64,000 nt of DNA from CAYXGZ01 sp964464755. Its GTDB lineage: Bacteria; Planctomycetota; MHYJ01; JACPRB01. The DNA lies in contig CAYXGZ010000016.1 in assembly GCA_964464755.1 (NCBI GenBank), forward strand, positions 4,660 to 68,659. Direction: 5' to 3'. Below are positions 1 to 7,918 of this stretch, piece after piece. Below the pieces are notes generated by a model, which saw only the letters and a list, made by a program, of their open reading frames with translations, made no database searches and was not told where the DNA came from. Position 1 is the first letter of the stretch, and each line of letters begins with the position of its first letter. The position numbers and the translations under genes are program-made.

Positions 1-927
1 GTGCTTCTCCCGGATCGCCGTGAACTTCTCCGCGATCATCTTGATGGCGCCGTCCCAGGAGATCGGCTCCCAGTCCTTGCCCTTGCGGACCATCGGCGTG
101 CGGAGGCGCTCCTTCGCGTAGATGTAGTCCCAGCCGAAGCGGCCCTTCACGCAGGCGTGGCCCCAGTTGACCGGGCTCGCCTCGACCGGGCGCATCGAGA
201 CGATGCGCCCGCCGCGCGTGCCGACGTCGAAGTTGCAGCCGACGCCGCAGTACGCGCAGGTCGTGCGCGTGACGAAGTCCGGCTTGCCGGTCGCGGCGAC
301 GGCCTTCTCCTGGAGCGCGTCGGTCGGGCACTCCTTGACGCAGGCGCCGCAGGACACGCAGTTGGACTCCGCGAAGCCGGCGTCGTTGCCCGCGGTGACG
401 GAGGACGCGAAGCCGCGGCCGACCATCGAGATCGCGAAGGTGCCCTGGATCTCGTCGCAGGCCCGCACGCAGCGGGCGCAGGCGATGCACTTGTTCGGGT
501 CGAAGAGGAAGAACGGGTTCGAGGCGTCCACCTCGTACGAGCGCTTGCGGGGCGCGGCGTAGCGGACCTTCTTGAGGCCGAAGCGCGCCGCGTAGGTCTT
601 CAGCGCGTCGGCGGCCTCGAGGGCCCCGTCGCCCTGCTCGGAGAGGTAGAGCTCGACGATGTTGCGGCGGTGGCGGTTGATCGCCTCGGAGTCGGTCTTC
701 ACGGACATGCCGTCGCGGACGGGCGTGGTGCAGGAGGCCGGGAAGCCGCGCTGGCCTTCCACTTCGCAGATGCAGAGCCGGCAGGAGCCGTAGGCCTTCA
801 GCGCGCCGGAGGCGCAGAGGGAGGGGATCTCGACCCCCGCGCGGCGCGCGGCCTGCCAGAGGCTGTCGCCGGCCTGGGCCTCGACCGCCCGGCCGTCCAG
901 CGTCAGCCGGATCTTGTCGTTGGGCAT
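1..927 (-). CDS. fdsA: NAD-dependent formate dehydrogenase alpha subunit (FdsA/NuoG-like), C-terminus beyond window
   Basis: This is the catalytic subunit of a soluble NAD+-linked formate dehydrogenase (formate to CO2); only the first 309 residues are in the window. Seen: a [2Fe-2S] domain with Cys38, 49, 52 and 66; two [4Fe-4S] motifs at Cys147/150/153/157 and Cys190/193/196/200; and the start of the molybdopterin domain with Cys224/227/231/259. The His-Cys3 cluster that FdsA/NuoG proteins usually carry between the first two regions is absent: residues 95-120 contain no Cys or His. The active-site Cys or Sec lies past the edge. It follows fdsB by 50 nt. A TACAAT box (minus strand, 958-963) and a GAGGAG-like SD precede the ATG, so it may also have its own promoter. 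The fdsB/fdsG context supports formate dehydrogenase over NuoG. Confidence 0.88.
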   Translation of the reverse strand, partial: MPNDKIRLTLDGRAVEAQAGDSLWQAARRAGVEIPSLCASGALKAYGSCRLCICEVEGQRGFPASCTTPVRDGMSVKTDSEAINRHRRNIVELYLSEQGDGALEAADALKTYAARFGLKKVRYAAPRKRSYEVDASNPFFLFDPNKCIACARCVRACDEIQGTFAISMVGRGFASSVTAGNDAGFAESNCVSCGACVKECPTDALQEKAVAATGKPDFVTRTTCAYCGVGCNFDVGTRGGRIVSMRPVEASPVNWGHACVKGRFGWDYIYAKERLRTPMVRKGKDWEPISWDGAIKMIAEKFTAIREKH

Positions 928-977
928 GCGGGATCGCTCCTCGTCGGGTCCGGGGCCATTGTAGCCCCCGGGCCGGG

Positions 978-2474
978 TCATTTCCGCAGGCGCGTCGAGA
1001 ACTCCCGGGGCCAGTACTGCATCGCGGTCAGCACCGGGTACGGCGCCAGGCCCCCCAGCGCGCAGAGGCTCGTCATCTTCATCGTCTCGCCGAGGTCGCG
1101 GATCGTCTCCAGGTCCTCCGCCGTCGCCCGCTTCGCGAGCACGCGCTCGAGGATCTCCTTCGCCCGGGTCGAGCCGACCCGGCACGGCGTGCACTTGCCG
1201 CAGGACTCGTCGGCCGTGAACTCCATGAAGTGGCGCGCGAGCTCGACCATGTCGGTCGACTGGTCGAACACGACGATGCCGCCGTGGCCGAGGATGCCGC
1301 CCGCCTTCGCGAACTCGTCGAAGCAGACCGGCGTGTCGAGCAGCTTCTCGGGGAAGATCGAGCCCAGCGGCCCGCCGACCTGGACGGCCTTGAACATCGA
1401 GCCCCTCGGCATCCCCCCGCCGAAGCCGTGGATGACGTCGCCGAGCTTCACGCCGAAGGGCACCTCGACGAGGCCCGCGTTCTTCACGCAGCCCGCGAGC
1501 TGCAGCGGCATCGTGCCCTTGCTCTTCTCGCTGCCGATCGACGCGTGCCACGCGCCGCCGCGGTCCAGGATGTCCGGGATCGTCGCGAAGGTGACGACGT
1601 TGTTCACGACGGTCGGCTTGCCGTGCAGGCCGACGACCGCCGGGAACGGCGGCTTCGGCCGGACCATGCCGCGCTTGCCCTCGAGGCTCTCGAGCAGCGC
1701 CGTCTCCTCGCCGCAGATGTAGGCCCCCGCGCCGACAAAGACCTCGAGCTCGAAGGTGAAGTCGGAGCCGAGGATGCGGTGGCCGAGCCGCCCGGCCTCC
1801 GTGGCCCGCGCGATCGCCGCGCGCAGCTTGCGGAGCGCGTGCGGGTACTCGCTGCGGCAGTAGATGTAGCCGCGCGTCGCCCCGACGGCCCGCGCGCAGA
1901 TCGCCATGCCCTCGAGCAGGCGGTAGGGCTCGCCTTCCATGACCATGCGGTCGGAATAGGTCCCGGGATCCCCCTCGTCCGCGTTGGCGACGACGTACTT
2001 CTGGTCGGATGGCGAGTCCTTCGTCGTCTGCCACTTCACGCCCGCCGGGAACGCGGCGCCGCCCCGGCCGCGCAGGGCCGAGAGCTTCACCTCGTCCACG
2101 ATCTTCTGCGGGTCCAGGGCCAGCGCCTTCTCCAGGCCCCGCCAGCCGCCGTGCACGCGGTAGTCTTCGATCGAGAGCGGGTCGATGACGCCGGCCCTCG
2201 CGAACGTGAACCGCGCCTGCTTCGCCAGGAACGGGATCTTCGCGACGGGCTCGGCGCCCTTCCCCGCGAGGATCGCCGCGACCGACTTCTCCGTCGCGTT
2301 GGCCCAGGCGATCCGGCCGCCCTCCGCGTCCGCCTCGACCAGGGGCTCGAGGAAGAACGCGCCGCGGCTCGAGGTCCGCACGACCTGGCCGCCCTTCGCG
2401 GCGAGCGCCTTGGCGACCCGGTCCGCCCCCGCGGCGACCGCGACGACGTCGTTGGACACGTAGTAGCGCGTCAT
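978..2474 (-). CDS. fdsB: Formate dehydrogenase beta subunit (FdsB/NuoF-like)
   Basis: Diaphorase subunit that passes electrons from the Fe-S chain to NAD+ through FMN. The 498-residue protein has a thioredoxin-like [2Fe-2S]-type N-terminal extension (about residues 1-95), as FdsB proteins do. It then has the FMN motif GRGGAAFPAG near 136-145, the NADH-binding segment GAGAYICGEETALLE near 248-262, and a C-terminal [4Fe-4S] site at Cys425, 428, 431 and 471. In the N-terminal extension the Cys ligands of a thioredoxin-like ferredoxin are not visible, so that domain may be cofactor-free. The start codon lies 1 nt beyond the fdsG stop, which indicates translational coupling. Length and motif order match the NuoF family. 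Confidence 0.93.
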   Translation of the reverse strand: MTRYYVSNDVVAVAAGADRVAKALAAKGGQVVRTSSRGAFFLEPLVEADAEGGRIAWANATEKSVAAILAGKGAEPVAKIPFLAKQARFTFARAGVIDPLSIEDYRVHGGWRGLEKALALDPQKIVDEVKLSALRGRGGAAFPAGVKWQTTKDSPSDQKYVVANADEGDPGTYSDRMVMEGEPYRLLEGMAICARAVGATRGYIYCRSEYPHALRKLRAAIARATEAGRLGHRILGSDFTFELEVFVGAGAYICGEETALLESLEGKRGMVRPKPPFPAVVGLHGKPTVVNNVVTFATIPDILDRGGAWHASIGSEKSKGTMPLQLAGCVKNAGLVEVPFGVKLGDVIHGFGGGMPRGSMFKAVQVGGPLGSIFPEKLLDTPVCFDEFAKAGGILGHGGIVVFDQSTDMVELARHFMEFTADESCGKCTPCRVGSTRAKEILERVLAKRATAEDLETIRDLGETMKMTSLCALGGLAPYPVLTAMQYWPREFSTRLRK

Positions 2475-2475
2475 G

Positions 2476-2922
2476 CTAGCGGCATCCCTTCAGCGGCGCC
2501 GCCGCGTTGCGCGGGGTCAGCCGCGCGTGCACCTCGCCGTCGACCATCATCGCCGGCGACAGCGCGCAGGCCCCGAGGCAGTAGACCTTGTCGAGGCTGA
2601 ACTTCCCGTCGCGGGTCGTCTCCCCGACGCCGACCTTCAGCTTCTTCTCGAGCGCGTCGAGGCACTTCCCCGCGCCGACCGCGATGCAGCTGTCGCCGAG
2701 GCAGACCTTCACCACGTGGCGGCCGGGTTTCTCCGTGCGCAGGTCGTGGTAGAAGCTCAGCACCCCGCGGACGTCGCTGTCGGTGACGCCCAGGGCCTTG
2801 GCGATCAGCGGGACGTGGTCGGGATCGACCCACCCGTACTCCTCCTGCACGGCCTGGAGGGTCGCCAGGATGTTCGGCGGATGGACGGCGCACTTCTCGA
2901 GGATCGCGTTCAGCGCGGCCAC
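2476..2922 (-). CDS. fdsG: Formate dehydrogenase gamma subunit (FdsG/NuoE-like)
   Basis: Small thioredoxin-fold [2Fe-2S] subunit, 148 residues, which together with FdsB forms the NAD+-reducing module. The four ligands are visible as Cys74/Cys79 and Cys115/Cys119 in the classical C-x4-C...C-x3-C arrangement. The GTG start is chosen because a strong Shine-Dalgarno (GGGGAGG) lies 5-8 nt upstream; a GACAAT hexamer (minus strand, 2945-2950) would be the -10 box of a short-leader transcript. It is the first gene of the fdsG-fdsB-fdsA operon. The alternative, complex I NuoE, is disfavoured because no other nuo genes surround it and the fds gene order is typical. Confidence 0.92.
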   Translation of the reverse strand: MAALNAILEKCAVHPPNILATLQAVQEEYGWVDPDHVPLIAKALGVTDSDVRGVLSFYHDLRTEKPGRHVVKVCLGDSCIAVGAGKCLDALEKKLKVGVGETTRDGKFSLDKVYCLGACALSPAMMVDGEVHARLTPRNAAAPLKGCR

Positions 2923-2993
2923 GTTGTCCTCCCCAATGGTCCGGATTGTCCCACTCCCGCCGGGCCAGTCAATCCTTCTTTCGGGAGCCCCGT

Positions 2994-4388
2994 TCAGCGC
3001 GGATCCGGCAGGACCTTCGAGGGATTCAGGATCCCCAACGGGTCGAAGACGCGCTTCAGCTCGCGGAGCAGCTCGATCTGGTGCGCCGGGTAGGCGATGT
3101 CGAGGTAGTTGCGCTGCACCCAGCCCACGCCGTGCTCGCCGGTGATCTGTCCGCCCATCGCGACCGTCCGCTCGAAGAGCTCGCGCACCGCGGGCTCGAT
3201 GCCCTTCCGCCAGCGCTCCTCGCTGAGGTCGCGCCGGAGGATGTTCACGTGGAGGTTGCCGTCGCCGACGTGCCCGTAGCTGATCGCGCTGAGCCCGTGC
3301 TTGCGCGTGACGTCGCGCACGGCCTGCACGAGCTCGGGCAGCCGGGCCCGGGGGACGACCGTGTCCTCCTCCTTGTACGGGCTGATCGACTTCACGGCCT
3401 CGCCGACCGCGCGGCGCAGGTCCCAGATCGCCCGCCGCTTCTCCGCGTCGGTCGCCAGCACCACGTCGGGCGCGCCCCGCCCCATGCAGAGCGTCGCGAT
3501 GCGCTCCAGGTCCCGCTCGAGGAGCGCCTCGTCCGGCCCGTCGACCTCGACGAGCAGCACCGCCTCGCCCTTCACGGGGAACTTCCCGCCCTTGCGTTCT
3601 TCCACGGCCTCGACGGCCGCCCGCTCCAGGTACTCGCAGGCCGCCGGCAGGATCCGCTCGCGGAAGATGTCCGTCACGGCGCGTGCCGCGGAGACCGCGT
3701 CGGGGAAGCCCGCGAGCAGCGTCATCACCTTCGCCGGCTTCGGCACCAGCTTGAGCCAGGCCTTCGTGACGACGGCCAGCGTCCCCTCCGAGCCCACGAG
3801 CAGGTGCGTGAGGTTGTAGCCCGCGACGTTCTTGAGCAGCTTGCCGCCGGTGCGGATCACGCGCCCGTCGGGCAGCACGGCCTCGAGGCCCGTGATCCAG
3901 TCCTTCGTGACGCCGTACTTCAGCGCCCGCGGCCCGCCCGCGTTGTGCGCGATGTTGCCGCCGATCGTCGAGTAGGCCCGGCTCGCCGGGTCGGGGCCGT
4001 AGAACAGCCCGCGCTTCTCGACCTCCTCCTGCAGCACGCCGGTGATGCAGCCGGGCTCGACGACCGCGAAGCCGTTGTCCGCGTCGATCTCGAGGATCCG
4101 GTCCATGCGCTCCACGGCCAGCGCGATCCCGCCGTGCACGCAGAGCGCCCCGCCCGAGAGGCTGGAGCGCGCGGACTGCGGGGTGACGGGGAGGCGGTGC
4201 GCCGAGGCGATCTTCAGCACCCCGACGACGTCGGCGGTCGAGCCGGGGAGCACCGCGACCTCCGGCGGGAAAACCAGGTCCTCGGTCTCGTCGTGGGAGT
4301 ACTTCTCGAGGTCGCCGGTGAGGACGTGCTCCGGTCCGACGGCGGCGCGCAGCTCGTCGAGGATCGCGGGCCGCAGCTTCCCGAACAC
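2994..4388 (-). CDS. FAD-linked oxidase, GlcD-like (glycolate/D-lactate dehydrogenase family)
   Basis: Cytosolic or membrane-associated flavoprotein of 464 residues that oxidises a 2-hydroxy acid such as glycolate or D-lactate. Seen: the PCMH-type FAD-binding domain with its SSLSGGA region and the YSTIGGNIAHNAGG segment, followed by LLVGSEGTLA. The C-terminal FAD-oxidase domain ends in the usual HVGDGNLH and GEHGVG metal/substrate motifs. The size is typical of GlcD. No glcE or glcF partner lies nearby, so the substrate cannot be assigned. The GTG start is chosen because a TATCTT box sits exactly 6 nt upstream, indicating a leaderless message. It diverges from the TPR gene at 4451. Confidence 0.85.
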   Translation of the reverse strand: MFGKLRPAILDELRAAVGPEHVLTGDLEKYSHDETEDLVFPPEVAVLPGSTADVVGVLKIASAHRLPVTPQSARSSLSGGALCVHGGIALAVERMDRILEIDADNGFAVVEPGCITGVLQEEVEKRGLFYGPDPASRAYSTIGGNIAHNAGGPRALKYGVTKDWITGLEAVLPDGRVIRTGGKLLKNVAGYNLTHLLVGSEGTLAVVTKAWLKLVPKPAKVMTLLAGFPDAVSAARAVTDIFRERILPAACEYLERAAVEAVEERKGGKFPVKGEAVLLVEVDGPDEALLERDLERIATLCMGRGAPDVVLATDAEKRRAIWDLRRAVGEAVKSISPYKEEDTVVPRARLPELVQAVRDVTRKHGLSAISYGHVGDGNLHVNILRRDLSEERWRKGIEPAVRELFERTVAMGGQITGEHGVGWVQRNYLDIAYPAHQIELLRELKRVFDPLGILNPSKVLPDPR

Positions 4389-4394
4389 GGAGCC

Positions 4395-4400
4395 AAGATA
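4395..4400 (-). promoter_or_regulatory. -10 box (TATCTT) of leaderless glcD-like gene
   Basis: The hexamer TATCTT on the minus strand is followed by 6 nt and then the GTG start, so the transcript would begin at the start codon. No clear -35 box was seen. Confidence 0.55.
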
Positions 4401-4438
4401 GCAGGCCGGGCGAGCTTGTGAACCCTCCGCGCCCCCGC

Positions 4439-4444
4439 TATCCT
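4439..4444 (+). promoter_or_regulatory. -10 box (TATCCT) of leaderless TPR gene
   Basis: TATCCT is followed by 6 nt and GTG (4451), with an ATG immediately after (4454). Together with the box at 4395-4400 it makes back-to-back divergent promoters within about 60 bp. Confidence 0.55.
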
Positions 4445-4450
4445 CCCGCC

Positions 4451-5524
4451 GTGATGTTCTTCAAGCGCCGGAAGTTCGCGGCCGCCCTCGAGCTCGAGGC
4501 CGCGGGCCGCCTCGCCGAGGCCCGGGAACGCTACGAGGCCATCGCCGCCGCCTCGTCGGGCGCCTTCCGCGCCGAGTGCCTCGCCCGCGCCGGGGCCTGC
4601 TCCACGCGGCTCGGCGAGCTCGCCAGATCGCGCAAGGACTTCGAGGCCGCCCGCGACGCGGACCCCTCCGACGCGAGCCACTGGCTCAACTACGCCAACG
4701 CCTGCCACCGCCTCGGCGACGGGCTCGGCGCCGACGAGGCCTACGCCGCGGCCCTCGAGCGCGCGCCGGAGCGGCCCGACATCCTCCACTACCAGTCCGT
4801 CTACTACGCGGACAAGCTCGCCAAGGCGGGCCTCGAGGGCTCGAAGCGCTCGATCCGCGTCCTGCTCGACCGCCTCGACCGGCCCGGGGGCGAGGTCGAG
4901 ATCTCCTCGCTCGGCTTCCCCGTCGAGCTGCCCTTCGCCTTCCTGCGCAACCTCTGCCTCGAGAAGCAGTTCGTCGAGGAGGGGCTCGCGGCGCTGAAGG
5001 AGATCGCCGACCGCCGGCCCGGGACCGGCGCGACCGCGTGGGCCCGGCCCGCCGCGCTCAACCACCGCGGCCTGCTGCTCGCCAATGCGGGCCGCTACGA
5101 CGAGGCCGTGGCCGACTACGAGGCGTCGCTGGCCCTGCGCGCCTCCGACGACGTCGTCTTCAACCTCGGCATGGTCCAGGTCCGGCGCCACGACTGGGAC
5201 TCGGCCCGGAAGCACTTCGCGGCGTACTCGAAGCGGCACCCGACCTCGCCGGTCACGACCTTCGGGCTCGCGATCCTCGCGGAGACGAAGGGCGACGCCG
5301 CGGAGGCCGTGCGGCTCTACAAGTTCTTCCTCGCGCGCTACGACGCCGCGCCGACCTCGCCCGGGCAGCTGATGACGCTCGACCTGGCCCGGGCCTGGGC
5401 GGCCCACGCCCGCGAGTTCCTCGCCGCGCTGCAGCGCCCGTCGCAGGGCGGGGTCTTCGAGACGGACGGTCCCGCTCCGGAGGGCACTACCGGGGACGTC
5501 ACGGACCGCCCGCGGGGGGTATGA
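4451..5524 (+). CDS. Tetratricopeptide-repeat protein
   Basis: Protein of 357 residues built largely of TPR-like helical pairs. Examples are the stretches around AECLARAGACSTRLGELARS, LNHRGLLLANAGRYDEAV and VVFNLGMVQVRRHDWDSA. Such repeats mediate protein-protein contacts; no catalytic domain or signal peptide is visible, so it is likely cytosolic. A basic N-terminus (FFKRRKF) opens the protein. The start is GTG 4451 (6 nt from the -10 box) or ATG 4454; both give essentially the same protein. It ends 7 nt before the phosphatase gene, whose own -10 box overlaps this gene's last codons. The specific role is unknown. Confidence 0.75.
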   Translation: MMFFKRRKFAAALELEAAGRLAEARERYEAIAAASSGAFRAECLARAGACSTRLGELARSRKDFEAARDADPSDASHWLNYANACHRLGDGLGADEAYAAALERAPERPDILHYQSVYYADKLAKAGLEGSKRSIRVLLDRLDRPGGEVEISSLGFPVELPFAFLRNLCLEKQFVEEGLAALKEIADRRPGTGATAWARPAALNHRGLLLANAGRYDEAVADYEASLALRASDDVVFNLGMVQVRRHDWDSARKHFAAYSKRHPTSPVTTFGLAILAETKGDAAEAVRLYKFFLARYDAAPTSPGQLMTLDLARAWAAHAREFLAALQRPSQGGVFETDGPAPEGTTGDVTDRPRGV

Positions 5525-5525
5525 T
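5520..5525 (+). promoter_or_regulatory. -10 box (TATGAT) of leaderless phosphatase gene
   Basis: TATGAT overlaps the stop codon region of the TPR gene and lies 6 nt before the ATG at 5532. No Shine-Dalgarno sequence is present. Confidence 0.55.
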
Positions 5526-5531
5526 CCCGCC

Positions 5532-6137
5532 ATGCGCCCGATCATCGCCACCCTCGCCGCGGCCGCGTTCGCCGCGCTCTTCCTCCAGGCCTCCTGCGCG
5601 ACCTCGGAGTCCCTCGGCGACCGGGCCCCGTCCGGCCGGGTCTTCGCGACGCCCGACGCCTCCTCGCCCATCCTGAACTTCGCGTGGATCTCGCCCCAAC
5701 TCGCCCGCGGGGCGCAGCCCAACGACGAGGGCTTCGCGTGGCTGAAGGCGAAGGGCTTCCGCACCGTGGTGAACTTCCGCAAGTTCCACTCGGACAAGGA
5801 CAAGGCCGAGCGCGCGGGCGTGGACTCGGTGGAGTTCCCCGTGCAGGCCGACGTCTTCGGCTCGGAGCCGCCGACCGAGGAGCAGATCCGCGGTTTCCTC
5901 GAGGTGGTGCTCGACCCGAAGCGCCAGCCCGTCTACTTCCACTGCGCGCACGGCAAGGACCGGACCGGGACGATGGCGGCGGTGTACCGGATGGAGGTCG
6001 ACGGCTGGGCGGCCGACGACGCGATCGCCGAGATGCGCCGCTTCGGCTACCACGAGATCTACAAGGACCTCATGGAGTTCATCCGCGGCTACGTCCCGAG
6101 GCGAGCGCCGAAGCCGGAGAGCCCGAAAGCCCGATAG
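5532..6137 (+). CDS. Exported dual-specificity/tyrosine phosphatase-like protein
   Basis: Cys-based phosphatase of 201 residues. The signature HCAHGKDRTG (HCX5R, residues 137-146, nucleophile Cys138, Arg144) is intact, and the preceding fold resembles DSP/PTP-like proteins. A hydrophobic N-terminus ending near Cys22 looks like a signal peptide or lipobox, although Gln at -3 is unusual, so it probably acts outside the cytoplasm. The last residues (PKPESPKAR) and the stop codon are encoded by 8-bp repeat units of the element that begins at 6108. The native C-terminus has therefore apparently been replaced or extended by that element. Confidence 0.82.
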   Translation: MRPIIATLAAAAFAALFLQASCATSESLGDRAPSGRVFATPDASSPILNFAWISPQLARGAQPNDEGFAWLKAKGFRTVVNFRKFHSDKDKAERAGVDSVEFPVQADVFGSEPPTEEQIRGFLEVVLDPKRQPVYFHCAHGKDRTGTMAAVYRMEVDGWAADDAIAEMRRFGYHEIYKDLMEFIRGYVPRRAPKPESPKAR

Positions 6138-6193
6138 CCAGGCCCCGGCCTTTCCTGCTCTCCTGCTCTCCTGCTCTCCTGCTTTCCGGCTTT
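6108..6193 (+). repeat. Octamer-array inverted-repeat element, copy A
   Basis: Four left-arm 8-bp units (such as GGAGAGCC, CGAAAGCC, CGATAGCC) are followed by a 12-bp palindromic core (AGGCCCCGGCCT). About six right-arm units of complementary type (CCTGCTCT x3, CCTGCTTT, CCGGCTTT) come next. The left arm lies inside the phosphatase reading frame, and the stop TAG is within unit CGATAGCC. The transcript could fold into a long imperfect hairpin. Related copies lie at 29726 and 36369. Confidence 0.8.
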
Positions 6194-6200
6194 CCCCAAT

Positions 6201-6242
6201 AGAAAAGCCCCCGACAGTCCGCCGGAGCGGACCGCCGGGGGC
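6201..6242 (-). terminator. Intrinsic terminator of the Kelch gene
   Basis: An inverted repeat (arms at about 6207-6222 and 6227-6242, with a 3x3 internal mismatch and a short CGGA loop) is followed on the minus strand by TTTTCT. It lies 14 nt beyond the Kelch stop codon and between convergent genes. It may also work weakly in the other direction. Confidence 0.75.
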
Positions 6243-6256
6243 CGGTGGTGAGAAAC

Positions 6257-7780
6257 CTAGTTCTTGCGCGCGATCCAGGCCGCGGCCGCGAGCAGGGCCA
6301 GCAGGACGGGCGCCACCGCGGTCGAGCCCGTGGCCGAGCCGCCGCAGCCGCCGCCACCGCCGCCCGAGCCGCCGCCGGAGGACGGGGGCGGAGGAGCCGT
6401 GACGCTCGTGAAGTCCGGCGACACCGCGGGGTCCGAGAAGTCGTTCCAGGCGGAGCTGCCGCCGGCGTAGTTCTCCATCGTGTCCTTCAGCCTCCAGCGC
6501 CAGTCGTAGCCGCCGAGCATCGCGATCGTCTTGACGATCGTCACCGTGCCCGTGGCCACGGGGCCGCTGGTGTGGCTGGAGGCCAGGCTCCAGTCCGGGT
6601 CCGTGGAGCGCTTCACCTGGACCTCGAGCTCGACCTGCTGGCCGGCGTCCGGATCGCTGCACTCGACCGCGAAGGTCACCGTGGTGTAGACGTTCCCGCC
6701 CTGGGGGACCATCGTCGCGCCGACGCGCTGCTCGACGTTGGCGACCTGGGGGGCCGAGCCGAAGTCGGGGGCCGTGTACTCCTGCAGGCTCCGCGCGGGG
6801 TTCGCGCCGCCGGTCAGCGGGGCGCCGCCGTAGAGGTAGGCCTTGCCGGAGATGACCGCGACCGCCGCGCCGTAGCGCGGGATCGCGAAGTCGGCCCGGC
6901 GCTTCCACTCGTCGGTGCCGGGGTTGTACTCGAGCAGGTGGTTGTAGGTGTAGAGGACGCCGCCGGAGGAGTAGCGGCCGCCGGCGACGTAGAGCCGGCC
7001 CTCGAGGGCGAACGCGTTCGCGTGCCGGCGGGGCGCCGGGGCGCCGCCCATGGCCATCGGGGCCTTCGTCGCCCACGAGTCGGTCGCGGGATCGTACTCG
7101 TGCACCGCGTCCGTCTGGACGGAAGTGCCCGAGACGCGCGTCGAGCCGCCGAAGACGTAGAGCTTGCCGTTCAGCGCGGCGCTCGTCGCGTACGCCGTCA
7201 CCTGGGGCATGGCCGCCTTCGCCACGAGGGCGTCGTTCGACGGGTCGAACTCGGAGCAGGTGTCGAGGTAGAAGTTCGCGACGCCCGTGTCGTAGCCGCC
7301 CGCGAGGTAGATCTTCGAGCCGATCGTCGCGGCGGTCGTGTAGTAGCCGTGGCGGGCGACGGTCGTCGCCGAGGTCGTCCACGTGTTCGTCGCGATCGAG
7401 TACTTCGTGATCGGGTAGGCCGGCGGCGGGGTCGCGTCCGGCATCGGGGGGTAGGTCAGCGTGCTGAACGAGTACACGACGCCGTTGTAATAGGCGCCGG
7501 TGTTGTAGGTGACCTGGTACGGGAGGTCGGCGAGGTTGGTCCAGGTGCCGGTCGCGGGGTCGTAGCGCCGGATGTAGCGCGTGGGGGCCGAGTCGACGTT
7601 CGTGCCGTCGTAGGCCTGGCCGCCGAACATGTAGAAGTAGGTCCCGTCGGTGCAGGAGCCGCCGCCGCCGAAGTTGGTCGTGCCGTCGGGGCGGGCGGTC
7701 CAGGTGCCGGTCGGGGCCTCCTGGGCCGTGGCGGCGGACCCGGCCGCCACGAGGAACAGGACGATCAGGGCATGTCGCAT
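6257..7780 (-). CDS. Secreted Kelch-repeat protein with Gly-rich C-terminal sorting-like tail
   Basis: Protein of 507 residues starting with a signal peptide (cleavage near ATAQ). It then carries at least six Kelch motifs, recognisable as repeats of GxxYxxGG followed by a Trp spaced along a beta-propeller (for example KIYLAGGYDTG, KLYVFGGSTRVSG, RLYVAGGRYSSG). The C-terminus is a poly-Pro/Gly linker with a lone Cys (GGGGGGCGG), a hydrophobic helix and a basic end (IARKN). That layout resembles GlyGly-CTERM/Synerg-CTERM-type surface-sorting tails. The ATG at 7780 is preceded by an AGGTGGGAG Shine-Dalgarno, unlike the leaderless genes around it. The ligand is unknown. Confidence 0.8.
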   Translation of the reverse strand: MRHALIVLFLVAAGSAATAQEAPTGTWTARPDGTTNFGGGGSCTDGTYFYMFGGQAYDGTNVDSAPTRYIRRYDPATGTWTNLADLPYQVTYNTGAYYNGVVYSFSTLTYPPMPDATPPPAYPITKYSIATNTWTTSATTVARHGYYTTAATIGSKIYLAGGYDTGVANFYLDTCSEFDPSNDALVAKAAMPQVTAYATSAALNGKLYVFGGSTRVSGTSVQTDAVHEYDPATDSWATKAPMAMGGAPAPRRHANAFALEGRLYVAGGRYSSGGVLYTYNHLLEYNPGTDEWKRRADFAIPRYGAAVAVISGKAYLYGGAPLTGGANPARSLQEYTAPDFGSAPQVANVEQRVGATMVPQGGNVYTTVTFAVECSDPDAGQQVELEVQVKRSTDPDWSLASSHTSGPVATGTVTIVKTIAMLGGYDWRWRLKDTMENYAGGSSAWNDFSDPAVSPDFTSVTAPPPPSSGGGSGGGGGGCGGSATGSTAVAPVLLALLAAAAWIARKN

Positions 7781-7836
7781 GAGGTTTTCTCCCACCTGTA
7801 GTTGCCTCCGGTAAGCCGCGGGCCGGATTCCGTGTC

Positions 7837-7859
7837 GGGGGAAATGCATAATTTCCCCC
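7837..7859. promoter_or_regulatory. Perfect 9-bp inverted repeat between divergent Kelch and sigma-factor genes
   Basis: The arms GGGGGAAAT and ATTTCCCCC are separated by 5 nt. It sits about 57 bp upstream of the Kelch start and about 47 bp upstream of the sigma-factor -10 box. It could be an operator for a dimeric regulator or an RNA hairpin in the Kelch leader; there is no U tract to make it a terminator. Confidence 0.5.
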
Positions 7860-7905
7860 CGGATCACCCATAACCGATGGAGCCGGCCGGCGCCCCGGGG
7901 CGGCG

Positions 7906-7911
7906 TATACT
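7906..7911 (+). promoter_or_regulatory. -10 box (TATACT) of leaderless sigma-factor gene
   Basis: TATACT is followed by 7 nt and ATG at 7919. This favours ATG 7919 over the in-frame upstream ATG at 7877, which lies ahead of the box. Confidence 0.6.
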
Positions 7912-7918
7912 GCTCGCG

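Noticed and set aside
2476..2922. fdsG/fdsB/fdsA as part of respiratory complex I (nuoEFG)
   Set aside because: No other nuo gene is adjacent, FdsB has the N-terminal extension, and the alpha subunit runs directly into a molybdopterin Fe-S motif as in formate dehydrogenase.
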